Positions 27,144 to 36,257 are shown, numbered from the stretch's first letter. The stretch is DNA of 41,087 nucleotides from Candidatus Gastranaerophilales bacterium (GCA_947589705.1 CANQCO010000005.1:1-41087); one strand, 5' to 3'. Made by a program: numbers and translations. Notes: generated from the sequence alone by a model not told the origin.

Positions 27144-27551
27144 ATGATTTTAGATGAACAAAATATATTTTCCGATAATCAAAAGATTTTAGAAGACGGT
27201 GCATCAGAAAATGTTTTATATTTCGGTGACAGAGAACTTGCTTTTGGTACTCCCGTTGAATTATTTATTCAGATTACGGAGGATTTTGATAATTTAACAA
27301 GTTTAAAAATTTCTGTTCAAACAAGTAAAGAAGAGGAATTTTCTTTACCTGTTGATTTGATTGATGAAACTATAACAGCTGATAATTTAAAGGCAGGAAT
27401 TGTTTCTAATATTAAATTCCTGCCTAAAGGTAATCTTGGGTTTATGAGATTGTATTATACTCTTTCTAAATCGGGTGATTTGGCTCCGACTAAAGGTAGT
27501 ATACTTGCAGGTATTGTTGATTCAAATCAGCAGAGTTTTCATAACATTTAA
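27144..27551 (+). CDS. Bbp16-like capsid cement/decoration protein
   Basis: 135 residues from the ATG at 27144, selected for the GGAG at 27134-27137; the longer frame overlaps the capsid gene. The layout matches Bbp16-type proteins: ILDEQNIFSDNQKI at the start, GTPVELFIQITEDF, a beta-rich middle, and a C-terminal RLYYTLSKSG...GSILAGIVDSNQ. In phage BPP-1 the Bbp16 protein is the cement protein that staples the capsid shell. The gene is followed by a strong hairpin. Confidence 0.85.
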   Translation: MILDEQNIFSDNQKILEDGASENVLYFGDRELAFGTPVELFIQITEDFDNLTSLKISVQTSKEEEFSLPVDLIDETITADNLKAGIVSNIKFLPKGNLGFMRLYYTLSKSGDLAPTKGSILAGIVDSNQQSFHNI

Positions 27552-27574
27552 TTCCTCTATTTGTTACATACTTT

Positions 27575-27620
27575 GATATCCGGCTCTTCCCTTTATCAAT
27601 TTGAATGCCGGATATCTTTT
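27575..27620 (+). terminator. Hairpin between head and tail genes
   Basis: GATATCCGGC (27575-27584) is the exact complement of GCCGGATATC (27607-27616), followed by TTTTC. The 22-base loop is long for a simple terminator, so it may attenuate transcription between head and tail genes. Confidence 0.7.
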
Positions 27621-27643
27621 CTTTACTAATTTAGGGAGCTGTC

Positions 27644-28234
27644 ATGAACTATACTAAAGCAAAAATTTTTAATATCACTCTTAAAAATCTAAGAGTCAGT
27701 GTTAGTATTCAAAATGCTAATCAAAATGATAAAAATACTGTTATTCTTAATGAATATTATGATTCTGCTAAAGAACAAGTTCTTAAAGATTTTGATTGGA
27801 ATTTTGCTAATTCTTATAAAGAGCTTACTTTAACCGGTAATATCCCGCAAAATCCTAAATTCCTTTATGAATATGATTATCCTAATGATTGTGTATTTTC
27901 AAGAGAAATAATTCCTTATGCGGATGATAATATTGTAGAGTTTGAAGTTGCTGCAAATTCTACAGGGCAAAAAGTTATTAATACAAATATTACTCCTTGT
28001 GTCTTAAGATATACAAGACTTATTGATAATGAAGTGTTCTTTTCTACTGAATTTGTGATGGCGCTTTGCTGGTATCTCGCTTTTTTATCCGCTCCTTCTA
28101 TTACCGGCAACAGAAGTATTCAAAGTGATTGTTTGAACATTTATACCAGTATTTTGGCTAAAGCAAAAGCATTAAATGCTTCTGAAGGTTATATTAAAAA
28201 TATGGACAGTTGCAGCTGGCTGGATGCCAGATAG
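27644..28234 (+). CDS. Tail adaptor, gp11/tail tubular A-like
   Basis: 196 residues. It has the architecture of podovirus tail adaptors that dock under the portal: a helical start (ILNEYYDSAKEQVLKDFDWNFA), a central beta stretch with YDYPNDCVF, and a C-terminal helix-rich end containing FVMALCWYLAFLSAPSITG. GGGAG lies at about 27632-27636. It is the first gene after the hairpin that closes the head module. Assigned from order and general similarity rather than a single motif. Confidence 0.75.
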   Translation: MNYTKAKIFNITLKNLRVSVSIQNANQNDKNTVILNEYYDSAKEQVLKDFDWNFANSYKELTLTGNIPQNPKFLYEYDYPNDCVFSREIIPYADDNIVEFEVAANSTGQKVINTNITPCVLRYTRLIDNEVFFSTEFVMALCWYLAFLSAPSITGNRSIQSDCLNIYTSILAKAKALNASEGYIKNMDSCSWLDAR

Positions 28235-28245
28235 ATTGGATATTT

Positions 28246-30297
28246 ATGGTTAGATATACTCAAAAATCTTTTACGGGAGGTGTCCTAAGTCCTTCTCTTT
28301 ATGCCAGAAATGATTTAGCTAAATACGAAGTCGGTTTGAAAATTCTTAAAAACGGTTTTGTTCGTGCGGAAGGTTGTGTTAGTAATCGATCAGGTCTGGA
28401 ACTCGTTTGTGAAGTTAAAGACTCTTCTTCTCCCGTAAGATTAATTCCATTCTCTTTTAATACGGAACAAACTTATATTATAGAACTCGGTAATAAATAT
28501 GCCAGATTTATTAAAGATGCAGGTCAAATACTAACGCCTGAAACTTTAAAACCTGTTGAAATCACTACTCCCTATCTTTCTAAAGACTTATTTAACATCA
28601 AATATGCTCAAAATGCAGATGTATTAACTTTATGTCATAACAATTATCAGCCTTATGAGTTATCCAGATTATCTCATTATAATTGGAGTTTAACCGGTAT
28701 TGATTTTAAACCTCAAATTTTGCCACCTGAAAATGTTACTGCCAGTTGGACGGGTGGAAATGAACATCCTAATACTTATAAATATGTTGTTACTGCTGTT
28801 AAAGCAGATTCTTACGAAGAAAGTAACCGTTCCAATGAAGTTAGTGTTGTTGGTGAAATAGAATCAAACTGGGGTACTACCGAATTTATTACTATTAATT
28901 TTTCTGCTGTTCAAGGTGCTGTTGAATATAATATTTATCGAAGTGTCAACGGTATTTTTGCTTACGTCGGTACTACTTCTTCCACAACTTTTAAAGATGA
29001 TAAAATTGAACCTGATTTAACATCAACTGCTCCTGTTTTTACCAATCCCTTTGAAAAAAATAATAATCCTGCCTGCGTTAATTATTTTCAACAGCGAAAA
29101 GTTTTTGCTTGCCTAAAAAACAGCCCGCAGCAATTAGTTGCTTCTCAGACCGCTACTAATAATAACTTTAATATTTCAAGACCCTTGGCTGCTTCTGATT
29201 CTATTAATATTACTCTGTCAGAGCGTGAAGTTAATGAAATCAGACATATTATTGCTATGAATGATTTAATATTACTAACCTCAGGAGGTGAGTGGAAGTT
29301 AAACGGTTCTGATGGTGCTTTTTCAGCTTCTTCTTCTTTAGTTGCTTCTCCTCAAAGTTTTTACGGATGTTCTCATGTTGCTCCGGTTGTTTCGGGTAAT
29401 ATGATTTTATTTGTTCAATCAGGAGGTTCCGTTATTAGAGACCTTGGCTACACTTATATGTCTAACAGTTATGATGGTGAGGAACTTTCTATTTTCGCTA
29501 ATCATTTGTTTGAGGGTAAACAAGTTGTTGATATGGCTTATTCCAAAGAACCATACCGTATCTTATGGTGTGTTATGTCTGATGGTACTTTAAATGCTTT
29601 AACTTATAACAAAAAACAGGAAGTATCGGGCTGGCATCAGCATGATACTAAAGGAAAATTTGAAGCTGTTGCTGTCGTGAGAGAAAATTTTGAAGATGTT
29701 CCTTATTTTGTTGTTAAACGTGAAATTAACGGTAAAACTAAAAGATTTATTGAACGTATGGCTTCAAGAATTGTTGATAAAACTGAAAATGGTATTTTCC
29801 TTGATTGTTCTTTAAAATATAATGGTGATCCTATTCAAAAAATTTCCGGTTTAAACCATTTGGAAGGTGAAAAAATTACTATTCTTGCTGACAACAGTGT
29901 TATTTGTGATAAAAAAGTAGTTAATGGTTCTGTTTCTCTTGATTCCCCTGCTTCTAATATTTTAGCCGGATTACCTTATGAATTTGAATTGGAAACACTT
30001 AATTTACAGGGTGAAAATACTCACGGGCTTTTAAAAATAGTTAATTCTATTTGTGTTCAAGTAGATAAATCCAGAGAAGATTTTTTTATGCTCGGTAATG
30101 ATTCCAAGCTTGTTGAAAATCCCAGAAGTATTAAAAGTATTAATGATTCAAATTATTTGCATTCAGGTAATATTAATGTTTTTGCCTTCTCTAATTATAC
30201 TGATGAGGCTGTTGTCCATATCAAACAGCTTTATCCTTTTCCTTTGACTATTAATTCAATTTCTATGGATGTTTCGGTGGCTGATATTAATGATTAA
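28246..30297 (+). CDS. Tail nozzle / stabilisation protein (gp12-like)
   Basis: 683 residues from the ATG at 28246; the longer frame would overlap the previous gene. The N terminus (TQKSFTGGVLSPSLYARND then EVGLKILKNGFVRAEG...NRSGLELV) is the hallmark of a large podovirus tail family, and RLIPFSFNTEQTYIIELG follows. Residues ~158-264 look like an inserted fibronectin-III/Ig-like domain (TYKYVVTAVKADSYEES; YNIYRSVNG). The C-terminal half is beta-rich. It probably forms the tail tube/nozzle below the adaptor. Its stop overlaps the next ATG by eight bases. Confidence 0.85.
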   Translation: MVRYTQKSFTGGVLSPSLYARNDLAKYEVGLKILKNGFVRAEGCVSNRSGLELVCEVKDSSSPVRLIPFSFNTEQTYIIELGNKYARFIKDAGQILTPETLKPVEITTPYLSKDLFNIKYAQNADVLTLCHNNYQPYELSRLSHYNWSLTGIDFKPQILPPENVTASWTGGNEHPNTYKYVVTAVKADSYEESNRSNEVSVVGEIESNWGTTEFITINFSAVQGAVEYNIYRSVNGIFAYVGTTSSTTFKDDKIEPDLTSTAPVFTNPFEKNNNPACVNYFQQRKVFACLKNSPQQLVASQTATNNNFNISRPLAASDSINITLSEREVNEIRHIIAMNDLILLTSGGEWKLNGSDGAFSASSSLVASPQSFYGCSHVAPVVSGNMILFVQSGGSVIRDLGYTYMSNSYDGEELSIFANHLFEGKQVVDMAYSKEPYRILWCVMSDGTLNALTYNKKQEVSGWHQHDTKGKFEAVAVVRENFEDVPYFVVKREINGKTKRFIERMASRIVDKTENGIFLDCSLKYNGDPIQKISGLNHLEGEKITILADNSVICDKKVVNGSVSLDSPASNILAGLPYEFELETLNLQGENTHGLLKIVNSICVQVDKSREDFFMLGNDSKLVENPRSIKSINDSNYLHSGNINVFAFSNYTDEAVVHIKQLYPFPLTINSISMDVSVADIND

Positions 30298-30760
30298 ATT
30301 ATGTGATAACTTTAAAGATATACTGTTTATTCTTGATAATTTGCGTGAGGAAGATGCTGAAGAATTAAAAGCACTTTGGGGTAAAAATTGGAAAAATATT
30401 TCTTTTTCCCATATTAAAAAATCTCAAGTTAATATTTTATATGGAAAAAATGAAATTAATTCAATTATTCCCATCGCAATGGGCGGGTTCCAAATAATTA
30501 ATATTAGTCCGTCTGTTGCCTGTGTTTGGCTTATTTCTTCTAAATATATTAATCTTAATAAAAAACTTCTTATGAAAAATCTTAAAGAACAAATTAATCA
30601 AGCATCAAAAAAATACGATATTATGTATAACTATATTTATAAATCAAATCTAAGCGCAAAAAAATGGCTGACTGAACTTGGTTTCTCTTTCGATAATCCT
30701 CATCCTAAAAATTTGTTTGTTCCTAATGATTTTGAGTTCTTTTATAAATTATCCAGATAA
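30290..30760 (+). CDS. Gp13-like (DUF2833-type) protein, acetyltransferase fold
   Basis: 156 residues from the ATG at 30290, which lies within the last bases of the tail nozzle gene. The sequence follows the podovirus Gp13-like family in size and position: a small alpha/beta protein with GNAT-like elements (VACVWLISSKYI strand, then the NLKEQINQASKKYDIMYNYIYKSNLSAKKWLTELGFSF end, which resembles the N-acetyltransferase terminal 'N..a..wl.klGF' motif). In T7, gp13 is needed for internal-core assembly, although catalysis is not demonstrated. Moderate confidence. Confidence 0.7.
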   Translation: MIKLCDNFKDILFILDNLREEDAEELKALWGKNWKNISFSHIKKSQVNILYGKNEINSIIPIAMGGFQIINISPSVACVWLISSKYINLNKKLLMKNLKEQINQASKKYDIMYNYIYKSNLSAKKWLTELGFSFDNPHPKNLFVPNDFEFFYKLSR

Positions 30761-30782
30761 ACTATCTAGAAAGGATTTATTT

Positions 30783-31274
30783 ATGTGTGTGGTTGAAGCT
30801 ATACAATCATCATCTCTTGTTGCCAGGACTGCTTTTCAAATCCAAAGTGCCAGAGCTGAAAAAAAAGCCGGTTTATTTGCGTCTCAACAAATTATTCAAC
30901 AAGCAAAAATCTCTGAGCGTAATGCTGCTATTGAACGTCAGGAAGGTATTGAAAATGCAAGAAAAGAAAGGTTAAAAGCTATTCAAAATATGGCTTCTGT
31001 TAAAACTAATGTTGCTGCAGGTAATATTTTAACTTCTTCCGCTTCTTCTCTTGCTCTCATCGATGATGAAAAAACTAAAGGTGATTTAAATGCAGTTGAT
31101 ATCCTTAATGACTCTGAAAAACGTTCGCAGGCTTATTTGGATTCTGCTATGCAGCAATATAATAATGCGGCACTTCATACTTTTAATACAAAATTAAATT
31201 ATAAAAATAAAGAAAATTCCATTTTATCTCAAAGTGTAAATTCGTTTGTTTCTACTATGGTTGGTTTAGGGTAG
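30783..31274 (+). CDS. Internal virion protein, gp14-like
   Basis: 163 residues from the ATG at 30783, chosen for AGAAAGG at 30768-30774 (8-base spacing); the longer frame starts inside the preceding gene. An almost continuous Ala/Gln/Glu-rich helix (SARAEKKAGLFASQQIIQQAKISERNAAIERQEG) is followed by a Gly/Ala/Ser segment (NVAAGNILTSSASSLALIDDE) and a second helix, the standard pattern of small podovirus ejection proteins similar to T7 gp14. Such proteins are expelled into the envelope during DNA entry. Its stop TAG merges with the ribosome binding site of the next gene. Confidence 0.8.
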   Translation: MCVVEAIQSSSLVARTAFQIQSARAEKKAGLFASQQIIQQAKISERNAAIERQEGIENARKERLKAIQNMASVKTNVAAGNILTSSASSLALIDDEKTKGDLNAVDILNDSEKRSQAYLDSAMQQYNNAALHTFNTKLNYKNKENSILSQSVNSFVSTMVGLG

Positions 31275-31283
31275 GAGTTTTAT

Positions 31284-32738
31284 ATGGAAAAATTAAATAA
31301 AATGTATAATTATAATAATTCAGATTCTTCTTTTGCTGTTAATAAAATTCAGTCTTTTGATTATGATAATAATTTGAATATTGAAAATGATAAAAATACT
31401 GATAAAATAAAAATTCTTGAACTTTGTAACACTATTGATAATTGGGAAAAAGAAGTCCTTTTTTCTCAAAACGGTTTTTTTGCTTTGAAGGGAATTGAAG
31501 TGAAAAATAAATCTAAAGAGTGTATCGAAGAACTTGAAAAATTTATCAATTCTATTATTAATAAAATGGATTTAGTTCTTCCACAATCTAAAGAAGCTGT
31601 TTGTCAAATTAAAAAACTTAAAATTGATAATATAAAAAAACAAATTCTTGACTATGAATCAAAAGAATTGTTTGAATGGGAAATCTCTGTTTATGACAAT
31701 GCCTTGGAATCTTCTGTTTCCAGAGCTTTATTATATAAAAATAATCCTGAAATTATTAAAATGTCCTTTCAAAATGCTATTTCTATTCTTGGACTTATGC
31801 GCAATCGTGAAAAATGGAATGAGAAAATTTATCAGGCTCAAAAATCACGTTTTATCGCTAAATTTTATTATTCTATTATTCGTGATTTCCTTAATGATAA
31901 GGATATTAAATTCTTTATTTATTTTGAAAAATATAAAGATTGTCTTACTGATGAATATCGAAATGAACTTGATAATTATGTTAACGAGCTAAAGCAAAAT
32001 ATTATTGCTTTTAATTGGACTAAAGAAATCAGTTCTTATAATATTTCAGATGAAGAAATAGATAAAGAGATTGCAGCTATTAATGATGTTGATTTGGAAG
32101 CTTCTGTTCGCTCTTTCCTTGATTTATTAAAAAAACAAAAAAAGAAAATTGATGAACGACAACAATATGATATTTCTCTTAAATCTTGGGAAAATGTTAT
32201 GTCTTTAGCTGAAAATGAACCCGAAAAAGCTCTTTTATTTATTGATTTGAGCCAAAAAAAATCTACTGTTAAAGCACAAAAAGATTATATCAACAAAATT
32301 GCCAAAGATAATCTAATTTATACCGATAAATCACAATTTATTGATTTATTAAAGGATTTTATTGATAACCCTATTAAATTTAAATTTAAACAGTTAGCTG
32401 ATTTTAGATGTTTATTATCGTCGGTTGATTTTGATTTTTTTGAGAAACTTCAAAAGGAATCAGATAATAATCTTTTATGTATTTATTCCGATTTTAAATA
32501 TATTTTAAATAAACTTGAACAAGTAAATATAAAAAACAAGGATAAATTATATGATTCTATAATTCTTTTTATAAATACACTTTCTAAATATAAAGAGATA
32601 ACTTCAAAAGAAGCTGATTTGGAAAAGAAAAATAAAATCATAGATTTAATATTAGAAAGAAATTTAAAAGAGAATAATACAGAAAAAAAGAGGGAGATAA
32701 AAAAAGATGACAGTATCATCAATAAGTCCTGTGAATAA
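31284..32738 (+). CDS. Large internal virion / ejection protein
   Basis: 484 residues, mostly helical and very Lys/Glu/Asn/Ile-rich. The order of elements (a core protein of helical bundles with 'F.LKG', 'KIYQAQKSRFIAKFYYSIIRDFLNDKD' and 'DSL..FFIYFEKYKDCLTDEYRNELDNYV') follows the podovirus internal virion protein that lies between the gp14-like protein and the tail fibre. I see no lytic transglycosylase motif. The C terminus is a charged tail (KEADLEKKNKIIDLI...). It is short compared with ~700 or more residues in many relatives. The next gene starts 32 bases before its stop, in another frame. Confidence 0.7.
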   Translation: MEKLNKMYNYNNSDSSFAVNKIQSFDYDNNLNIENDKNTDKIKILELCNTIDNWEKEVLFSQNGFFALKGIEVKNKSKECIEELEKFINSIINKMDLVLPQSKEAVCQIKKLKIDNIKKQILDYESKELFEWEISVYDNALESSVSRALLYKNNPEIIKMSFQNAISILGLMRNREKWNEKIYQAQKSRFIAKFYYSIIRDFLNDKDIKFFIYFEKYKDCLTDEYRNELDNYVNELKQNIIAFNWTKEISSYNISDEEIDKEIAAINDVDLEASVRSFLDLLKKQKKKIDERQQYDISLKSWENVMSLAENEPEKALLFIDLSQKKSTVKAQKDYINKIAKDNLIYTDKSQFIDLLKDFIDNPIKFKFKQLADFRCLLSSVDFDFFEKLQKESDNNLLCIYSDFKYILNKLEQVNIKNKDKLYDSIILFINTLSKYKEITSKEADLEKKNKIIDLILERNLKENNTEKKREIKKDDSIINKSCE

Positions 32739-34659
32739 TTATACGGGAAATGGCAGTAGTACTATTTTTGATTTTGATTTTCTTATAGAACATCCGGAAG
32801 AACTTGTGGTCACCCATATTTCTACTTCAGGTGTAAAAAATAATCTCACTTTGGGTGTGGATTATTCTATTAATGAAATCGGTAACAAAAATGGAAGTTA
32901 TATCATATTCCCTTTAGAGAATTCTTCTTATTCTATATTACAGTCTAATGAAGTTTTATCTCTTACATTAAATCTTGAAATAAAACAAGAAAGTGAATTC
33001 GAAAACTCTTCTTATCTTAATTTAAAGGTTTTAGAATGGACTTTTGACTATATAGTTAGAATTATTCAAATGCTTAGCCGTAAACTTGATAGAGCCATAA
33101 AAGTCAATGAAGGTATTAATATAAATCCGGATACAGTTATTGAAAATATGAATGAGGCTCAAAAAAAAGCTGAATTATCAGCTAAAAAAGCGGAAGAATT
33201 TGAAAGTCAATCAAAAGAGTATTTAAAAGAAATTAAAAAATATTCTGATGATACGGATTTAGCTTGTGATAATGCACAAAATGCTCTTCAACAGGCTAAT
33301 CTTATTGTTAAAAATCTTGAAGAAACATTTAACAATAATCATATATCAAACTGCATTTTAAGAATGCCTAAAAGAATAAAGTATGAAATACAAAGTGATT
33401 ATGGTCAAATTAGATTAAAAAAAGGAAGCGAAGTTTTCTTACCTAAAGCAGACGGAAGCATTGAAAGTATAGTTCTTGACTCTGATACTCCTTGGAATAG
33501 TGATTTATGGGCTTATGATACAAATTTTAACAGACTCGTGCTCTTGTTCTATTGTCCTGAACTTAAATGTCTTAAAGCGTGTGTATCTAATGAATGTGTG
33601 TTTCATCAAGAAACAATTCCGAATAAAAGTCAAATCCCTTTTTATGGGGTTTCTTTATGGGATAATGGTAAAGAACTTAAACTTACATTTGATTCCGGTT
33701 TAACATGGTACAATGTTACGCTTCCTATTATGTATGGTACTCCTATTTGGGTAAATACTGACCAAAATAAAAATACTTTGTTTAAAGATAATAAGGCATA
33801 TGCAGGTTGGAAAAAAACTATTGCGGAAGTCTTTAATGGATTCGGTTTTTTTGGTAGAAAAATTTTCAGTCTTCCCGGCGTTACAATGATAGTTCCTAAC
33901 GGACTTAATGATGATGGCTCTTATCATAATATTATTCATACAACAGATGATGTAAATATTCATGATTTAAATGAAGAGGCTTCAAAAACCGGCTTCTTTC
34001 ACATAATGAACGAAAAAAATAAAAAATTTAGAGGATATAGCGGGTTATATTGTGAAACGGATTTTATGCCTGAACCCAATCAGGTTAATATTTATCAATT
34101 TGTTAAATGGTATAGTGCTAAATCTAATTTGATTACTGAACTTGGGATAAAAAAAGAAAATAATATCGAAAAAACTTGTTATGTTGGAAAGATTGAAAAA
34201 GCTTCCGGTAGTAATAATTATATTAAGTATTTTAAAGTTGAATATGCCGGAAAATTATATAGACAAGAATTTTCGGATAACAATGGTAGTTATTATTTCC
34301 CGGATTATTCAAAAAGTTTAAATATTGGTATTGGCGGAGTTTTTAAAGGTAATGAGGTGAAAACTTTCACAGCTCCTGCTTCGGGTTGGATAAATTTAAT
34401 TATTGGACAAATGGCAAATTCTAATTATTATACTATGACTGCTACTATTAATGGAATAATTGTTGCCCAAAAATGTCGTTTTAGCGATGGAAACTATCCT
34501 TCTGGAGCTTCTGAAACTACATGGAATTTCCCTGTATCCAAAGGTGATGTTCTTAAATTGTCTAATGATCTGCCTTCTGGAGAATTTTGTCGAATAAATT
34601 CGTGTATGTTTTATAGAATAAAAAAAAACTTTGAAGATTTTAATATAAAAAATATTTAA
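32707..34659 (+). CDS. Tail fibre with T7 gp17-type N-terminal domain
   Basis: 650 residues. Residues 1-~135 match the T7 tail-fibre attachment domain: YTGNGSSTIFDFDFLIEHPEELVV, LTLGVDYSINEIG and the final WTFDYIVRIIQMLSRKLDRAIKV. A coiled coil (about 148-215: NEAQKKAELSAKKAEEFESQ...) forms the shaft. Residues ~220-650 are a beta-rich receptor-binding region with several Cys, Trp and Gly-rich stretches and no recognisable chaperone domain. The ATG overlaps the internal virion gene by 32 bases; AGGGAG at about 32691-32696 is the ribosome binding site. The C terminus is the part expected to set host range. Confidence 0.88.
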   Translation: MTVSSISPVNNYTGNGSSTIFDFDFLIEHPEELVVTHISTSGVKNNLTLGVDYSINEIGNKNGSYIIFPLENSSYSILQSNEVLSLTLNLEIKQESEFENSSYLNLKVLEWTFDYIVRIIQMLSRKLDRAIKVNEGININPDTVIENMNEAQKKAELSAKKAEEFESQSKEYLKEIKKYSDDTDLACDNAQNALQQANLIVKNLEETFNNNHISNCILRMPKRIKYEIQSDYGQIRLKKGSEVFLPKADGSIESIVLDSDTPWNSDLWAYDTNFNRLVLLFYCPELKCLKACVSNECVFHQETIPNKSQIPFYGVSLWDNGKELKLTFDSGLTWYNVTLPIMYGTPIWVNTDQNKNTLFKDNKAYAGWKKTIAEVFNGFGFFGRKIFSLPGVTMIVPNGLNDDGSYHNIIHTTDDVNIHDLNEEASKTGFFHIMNEKNKKFRGYSGLYCETDFMPEPNQVNIYQFVKWYSAKSNLITELGIKKENNIEKTCYVGKIEKASGSNNYIKYFKVEYAGKLYRQEFSDNNGSYYFPDYSKSLNIGIGGVFKGNEVKTFTAPASGWINLIIGQMANSNYYTMTATINGIIVAQKCRFSDGNYPSGASETTWNFPVSKGDVLKLSNDLPSGEFCRINSCMFYRIKKNFEDFNIKNI

Positions 34660-34677
34660 TGGAAGGGGCTTGACATA

Positions 34678-35133
34678 ATGTTTTATACAATTGTTGATGA
34701 TAATATAATTACTTCTGAAAAAGAAAGTATATTAACAGAATATTATGAAAATGTTAAAGAAGCTCCATCTGATTTTGAATACGGAAAGTATATTATAATC
34801 AATGGAGATATTGCTTTAAATCCTGATTTTGAAAAAGAACAAGAAGAAGCGAAAAGACTGCGTATAAGTATGCTATCATTGACTGCCGCTGATGTTGAGC
34901 GTGCTATATACAAAGCAAAAGGAATGGACTTTGACGATATAGTTGAATTTGTTAAATTAAATCCACCCGAAGGCTTGGATATTAAAGCCTTAAAAATAGA
35001 GTTAAAAGCTAATAACTTCTATAGAGGTAATCCTTATATAGATACTGTTGGAAATATGCTTGGTTTCTCAAAACAGCAGCTCGATAGTTTTTTTGATTCC
35101 GGAGATTATACTTATCTTATTGGGGTAAATTAA
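34678..35133 (+). CDS. Tail-fibre-associated protein, possible chaperone
   Basis: 151 residues. The N-terminal half reads like the short proteins that follow tail fibre genes (YYENVKEAPSDFEYGKYIIINGDIALNPDFEKEQEEAKRL), and the second half has the conserved-looking SLTAADVERAIYKAKGMDFDDIVEF segment. Such proteins often act as fibre assembly factors or cap the fibre; I cannot tell which. AAGGGG at about 34663-34668 serves as the ribosome binding site. The stop overlaps the next ATG by one base (TAATG). Confidence 0.6.
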   Translation: MFYTIVDDNIITSEKESILTEYYENVKEAPSDFEYGKYIIINGDIALNPDFEKEQEEAKRLRISMLSLTAADVERAIYKAKGMDFDDIVEFVKLNPPEGLDIKALKIELKANNFYRGNPYIDTVGNMLGFSKQQLDSFFDSGDYTYLIGVN

Positions 35134-35615
35134 TGAAAAAAGAAAAAATTCTAAATGTTATTTTTGATAATAACCCTGACGTAAGAGTCAGGGTTATTTA
35201 TTTTGATGATTCTCCATTAGTTAAAAATGATAAGAAAAAATATCCGTTTAAATTGTATAACCCTTTAACGGTACAAGTAATAACAACATGTAGAAATTTT
35301 AAATTTAAAATTTATGAAGGTTATACTTGGAATGGGGCAGATATACCAAGAGTTTTTTGGCGGATTATAGGTTCTAGAACTGATAATGATTATCTAACCG
35401 CTTCTATGGTGCATGATTATTTGCTTGAATTTAAATCTTTTATTATTAATGAAATATTGTCTAATCAAATTTCTATAAAGCAATATAGACGTTTAACTAC
35501 TTTGATTTTCAGGTTTATTATTAAAAAAAATGGCACTAATACCTTTAAAGCAAATATTATGTCTTGGTGTGTTGATATTTTTCAGATGATTAATTTTAGG
35601 AGCTGGAAATGTTAA
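35133..35615 (+). CDS. DUF1353-family phage protein
   Basis: 160 residues. The family signature is clear: YEGYTWNGADIPRVFW then IGSRTDNDYLTASMVHDYL. DUF1353 proteins are common near the lysis genes of phages; their function is not established, although the conserved Asp and His residues (DIP...HDY) suggest a metal or active site. It has one-base overlap with the upstream gene, and the holin-like gene starts seven bases before its stop. Confidence 0.85.
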   Translation: MKKEKILNVIFDNNPDVRVRVIYFDDSPLVKNDKKKYPFKLYNPLTVQVITTCRNFKFKIYEGYTWNGADIPRVFWRIIGSRTDNDYLTASMVHDYLLEFKSFIINEILSNQISIKQYRRLTTLIFRFIIKKNGTNTFKANIMSWCVDIFQMINFRSWKC

Positions 35616-35875
35616 TTAACGAAGAACTTCTTTTATTGATTATAATAAATGTTTCCAGTGCCGGTATTTTTATTGGCGGTTTAGCTTGCAGTATAAAATT
35701 TATTGAAGCTCAAATAAAACGTCTTGAAATAAAACAGGATAAACACAACAACCTTATTGAAAGAATGGCTGTTGTTGAACAATCTACTAAATCTGCACAC
35801 CACCGTATTGATAGTATGGAGGATTTTTATAGTGAAAATATCAAGCAATGGAATAGATTTAATAAAACAGTTTGA
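35609..35875 (+). CDS. Holin-like small membrane protein with coiled coil
   Basis: 88 residues. One hydrophobic helix (about 6-28: LLLLIIINVSSAGIFIGGLAC) is followed by a charged coiled-coil tail (QIKRLEIKQDKHNNLIERMAVVEQ). This is the layout of XhlA/gp25-type small phage membrane proteins that act as holin or holin accessory. It overlaps the upstream DUF1353 gene by 7 bases and the downstream lysozyme gene by 44 bases, so it is embedded in the lysis block. GGAG at about 35600-35603 is the ribosome binding site. Confidence 0.65.
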   Translation: MLINEELLLLIIINVSSAGIFIGGLACSIKFIEAQIKRLEIKQDKHNNLIERMAVVEQSTKSAHHRIDSMEDFYSENIKQWNRFNKTV

Positions 35876-36257
35876 AGGTTTAAAATTAAAAGCTTATTTA
35901 TGCCCTGCAAATGTTTGGACTATCGGTTACGGACATACTAAAAATGTAAAGGCTAATGAATGTATTAGTGAAAAAACTGCTTTAAATTTTTTAAAAAATG
36001 ATTTAATAATATTTGAAGATTCTATAAATAATCTTGTAAAAGTTAATCTTAATCAAAACCAATTTGATGCACTTGTTTCTTTTGTGTTTAATATAGGAAT
36101 AAGCAATTTTAAAAAATCAACTATTTTAAAATTAATAAATATGTCTGATTTTAATTTAGCTTCCCAACAATTTGATAAATGGATATATATCAATGGTAAA
36201 ATTTCTAAAGGATTAGTTAAAAGAAGGCAAATTGAAAAATCTTTATTTATTTCTTGA
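35832..36257 (+). CDS. GH24 phage lysozyme (endolysin)
   Basis: 141 residues from a GTG start at 35832, picked because GGAGG sits at 35818-35822 and the upstream frame carries no family sequence. It cuts the peptidoglycan glycan strand. The catalytic signature E-x8-(D/C)-x5-T is complete: E15 in QFEGLKL, C24 and T30 in VWTIGYGHT. FVFNIGISNFKKSTILK and RRQIEKSLF complete the fold. There is no signal peptide or SAR helix, so export needs the holin. The gene nests within the 3' end of the holin-like gene by 44 bases. The Cys at the second catalytic position is the less common but known variant. Confidence 0.94.
   Translation: MKISSNGIDLIKQFEGLKLKAYLCPANVWTIGYGHTKNVKANECISEKTALNFLKNDLIIFEDSINNLVKVNLNQNQFDALVSFVFNIGISNFKKSTILKLINMSDFNLASQQFDKWIYINGKISKGLVKRRQIEKSLFIS

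Noticed and set aside
32707-34659. Diversity-generating retroelement acting on the tail fibre, as in phage BPP-1
   Set aside because: The capsid and cement proteins are BPP-1-like, but no reverse transcriptase or template repeat is present, and the fibre is of T7 gp17 type rather than Mtd type.
34668-34680. TTGACATAATG as a promoter before the fibre-associated gene
   Set aside because: The TTGACA lies directly at the start codon and has no spaced -10; it is a chance match next to the ribosome binding site.
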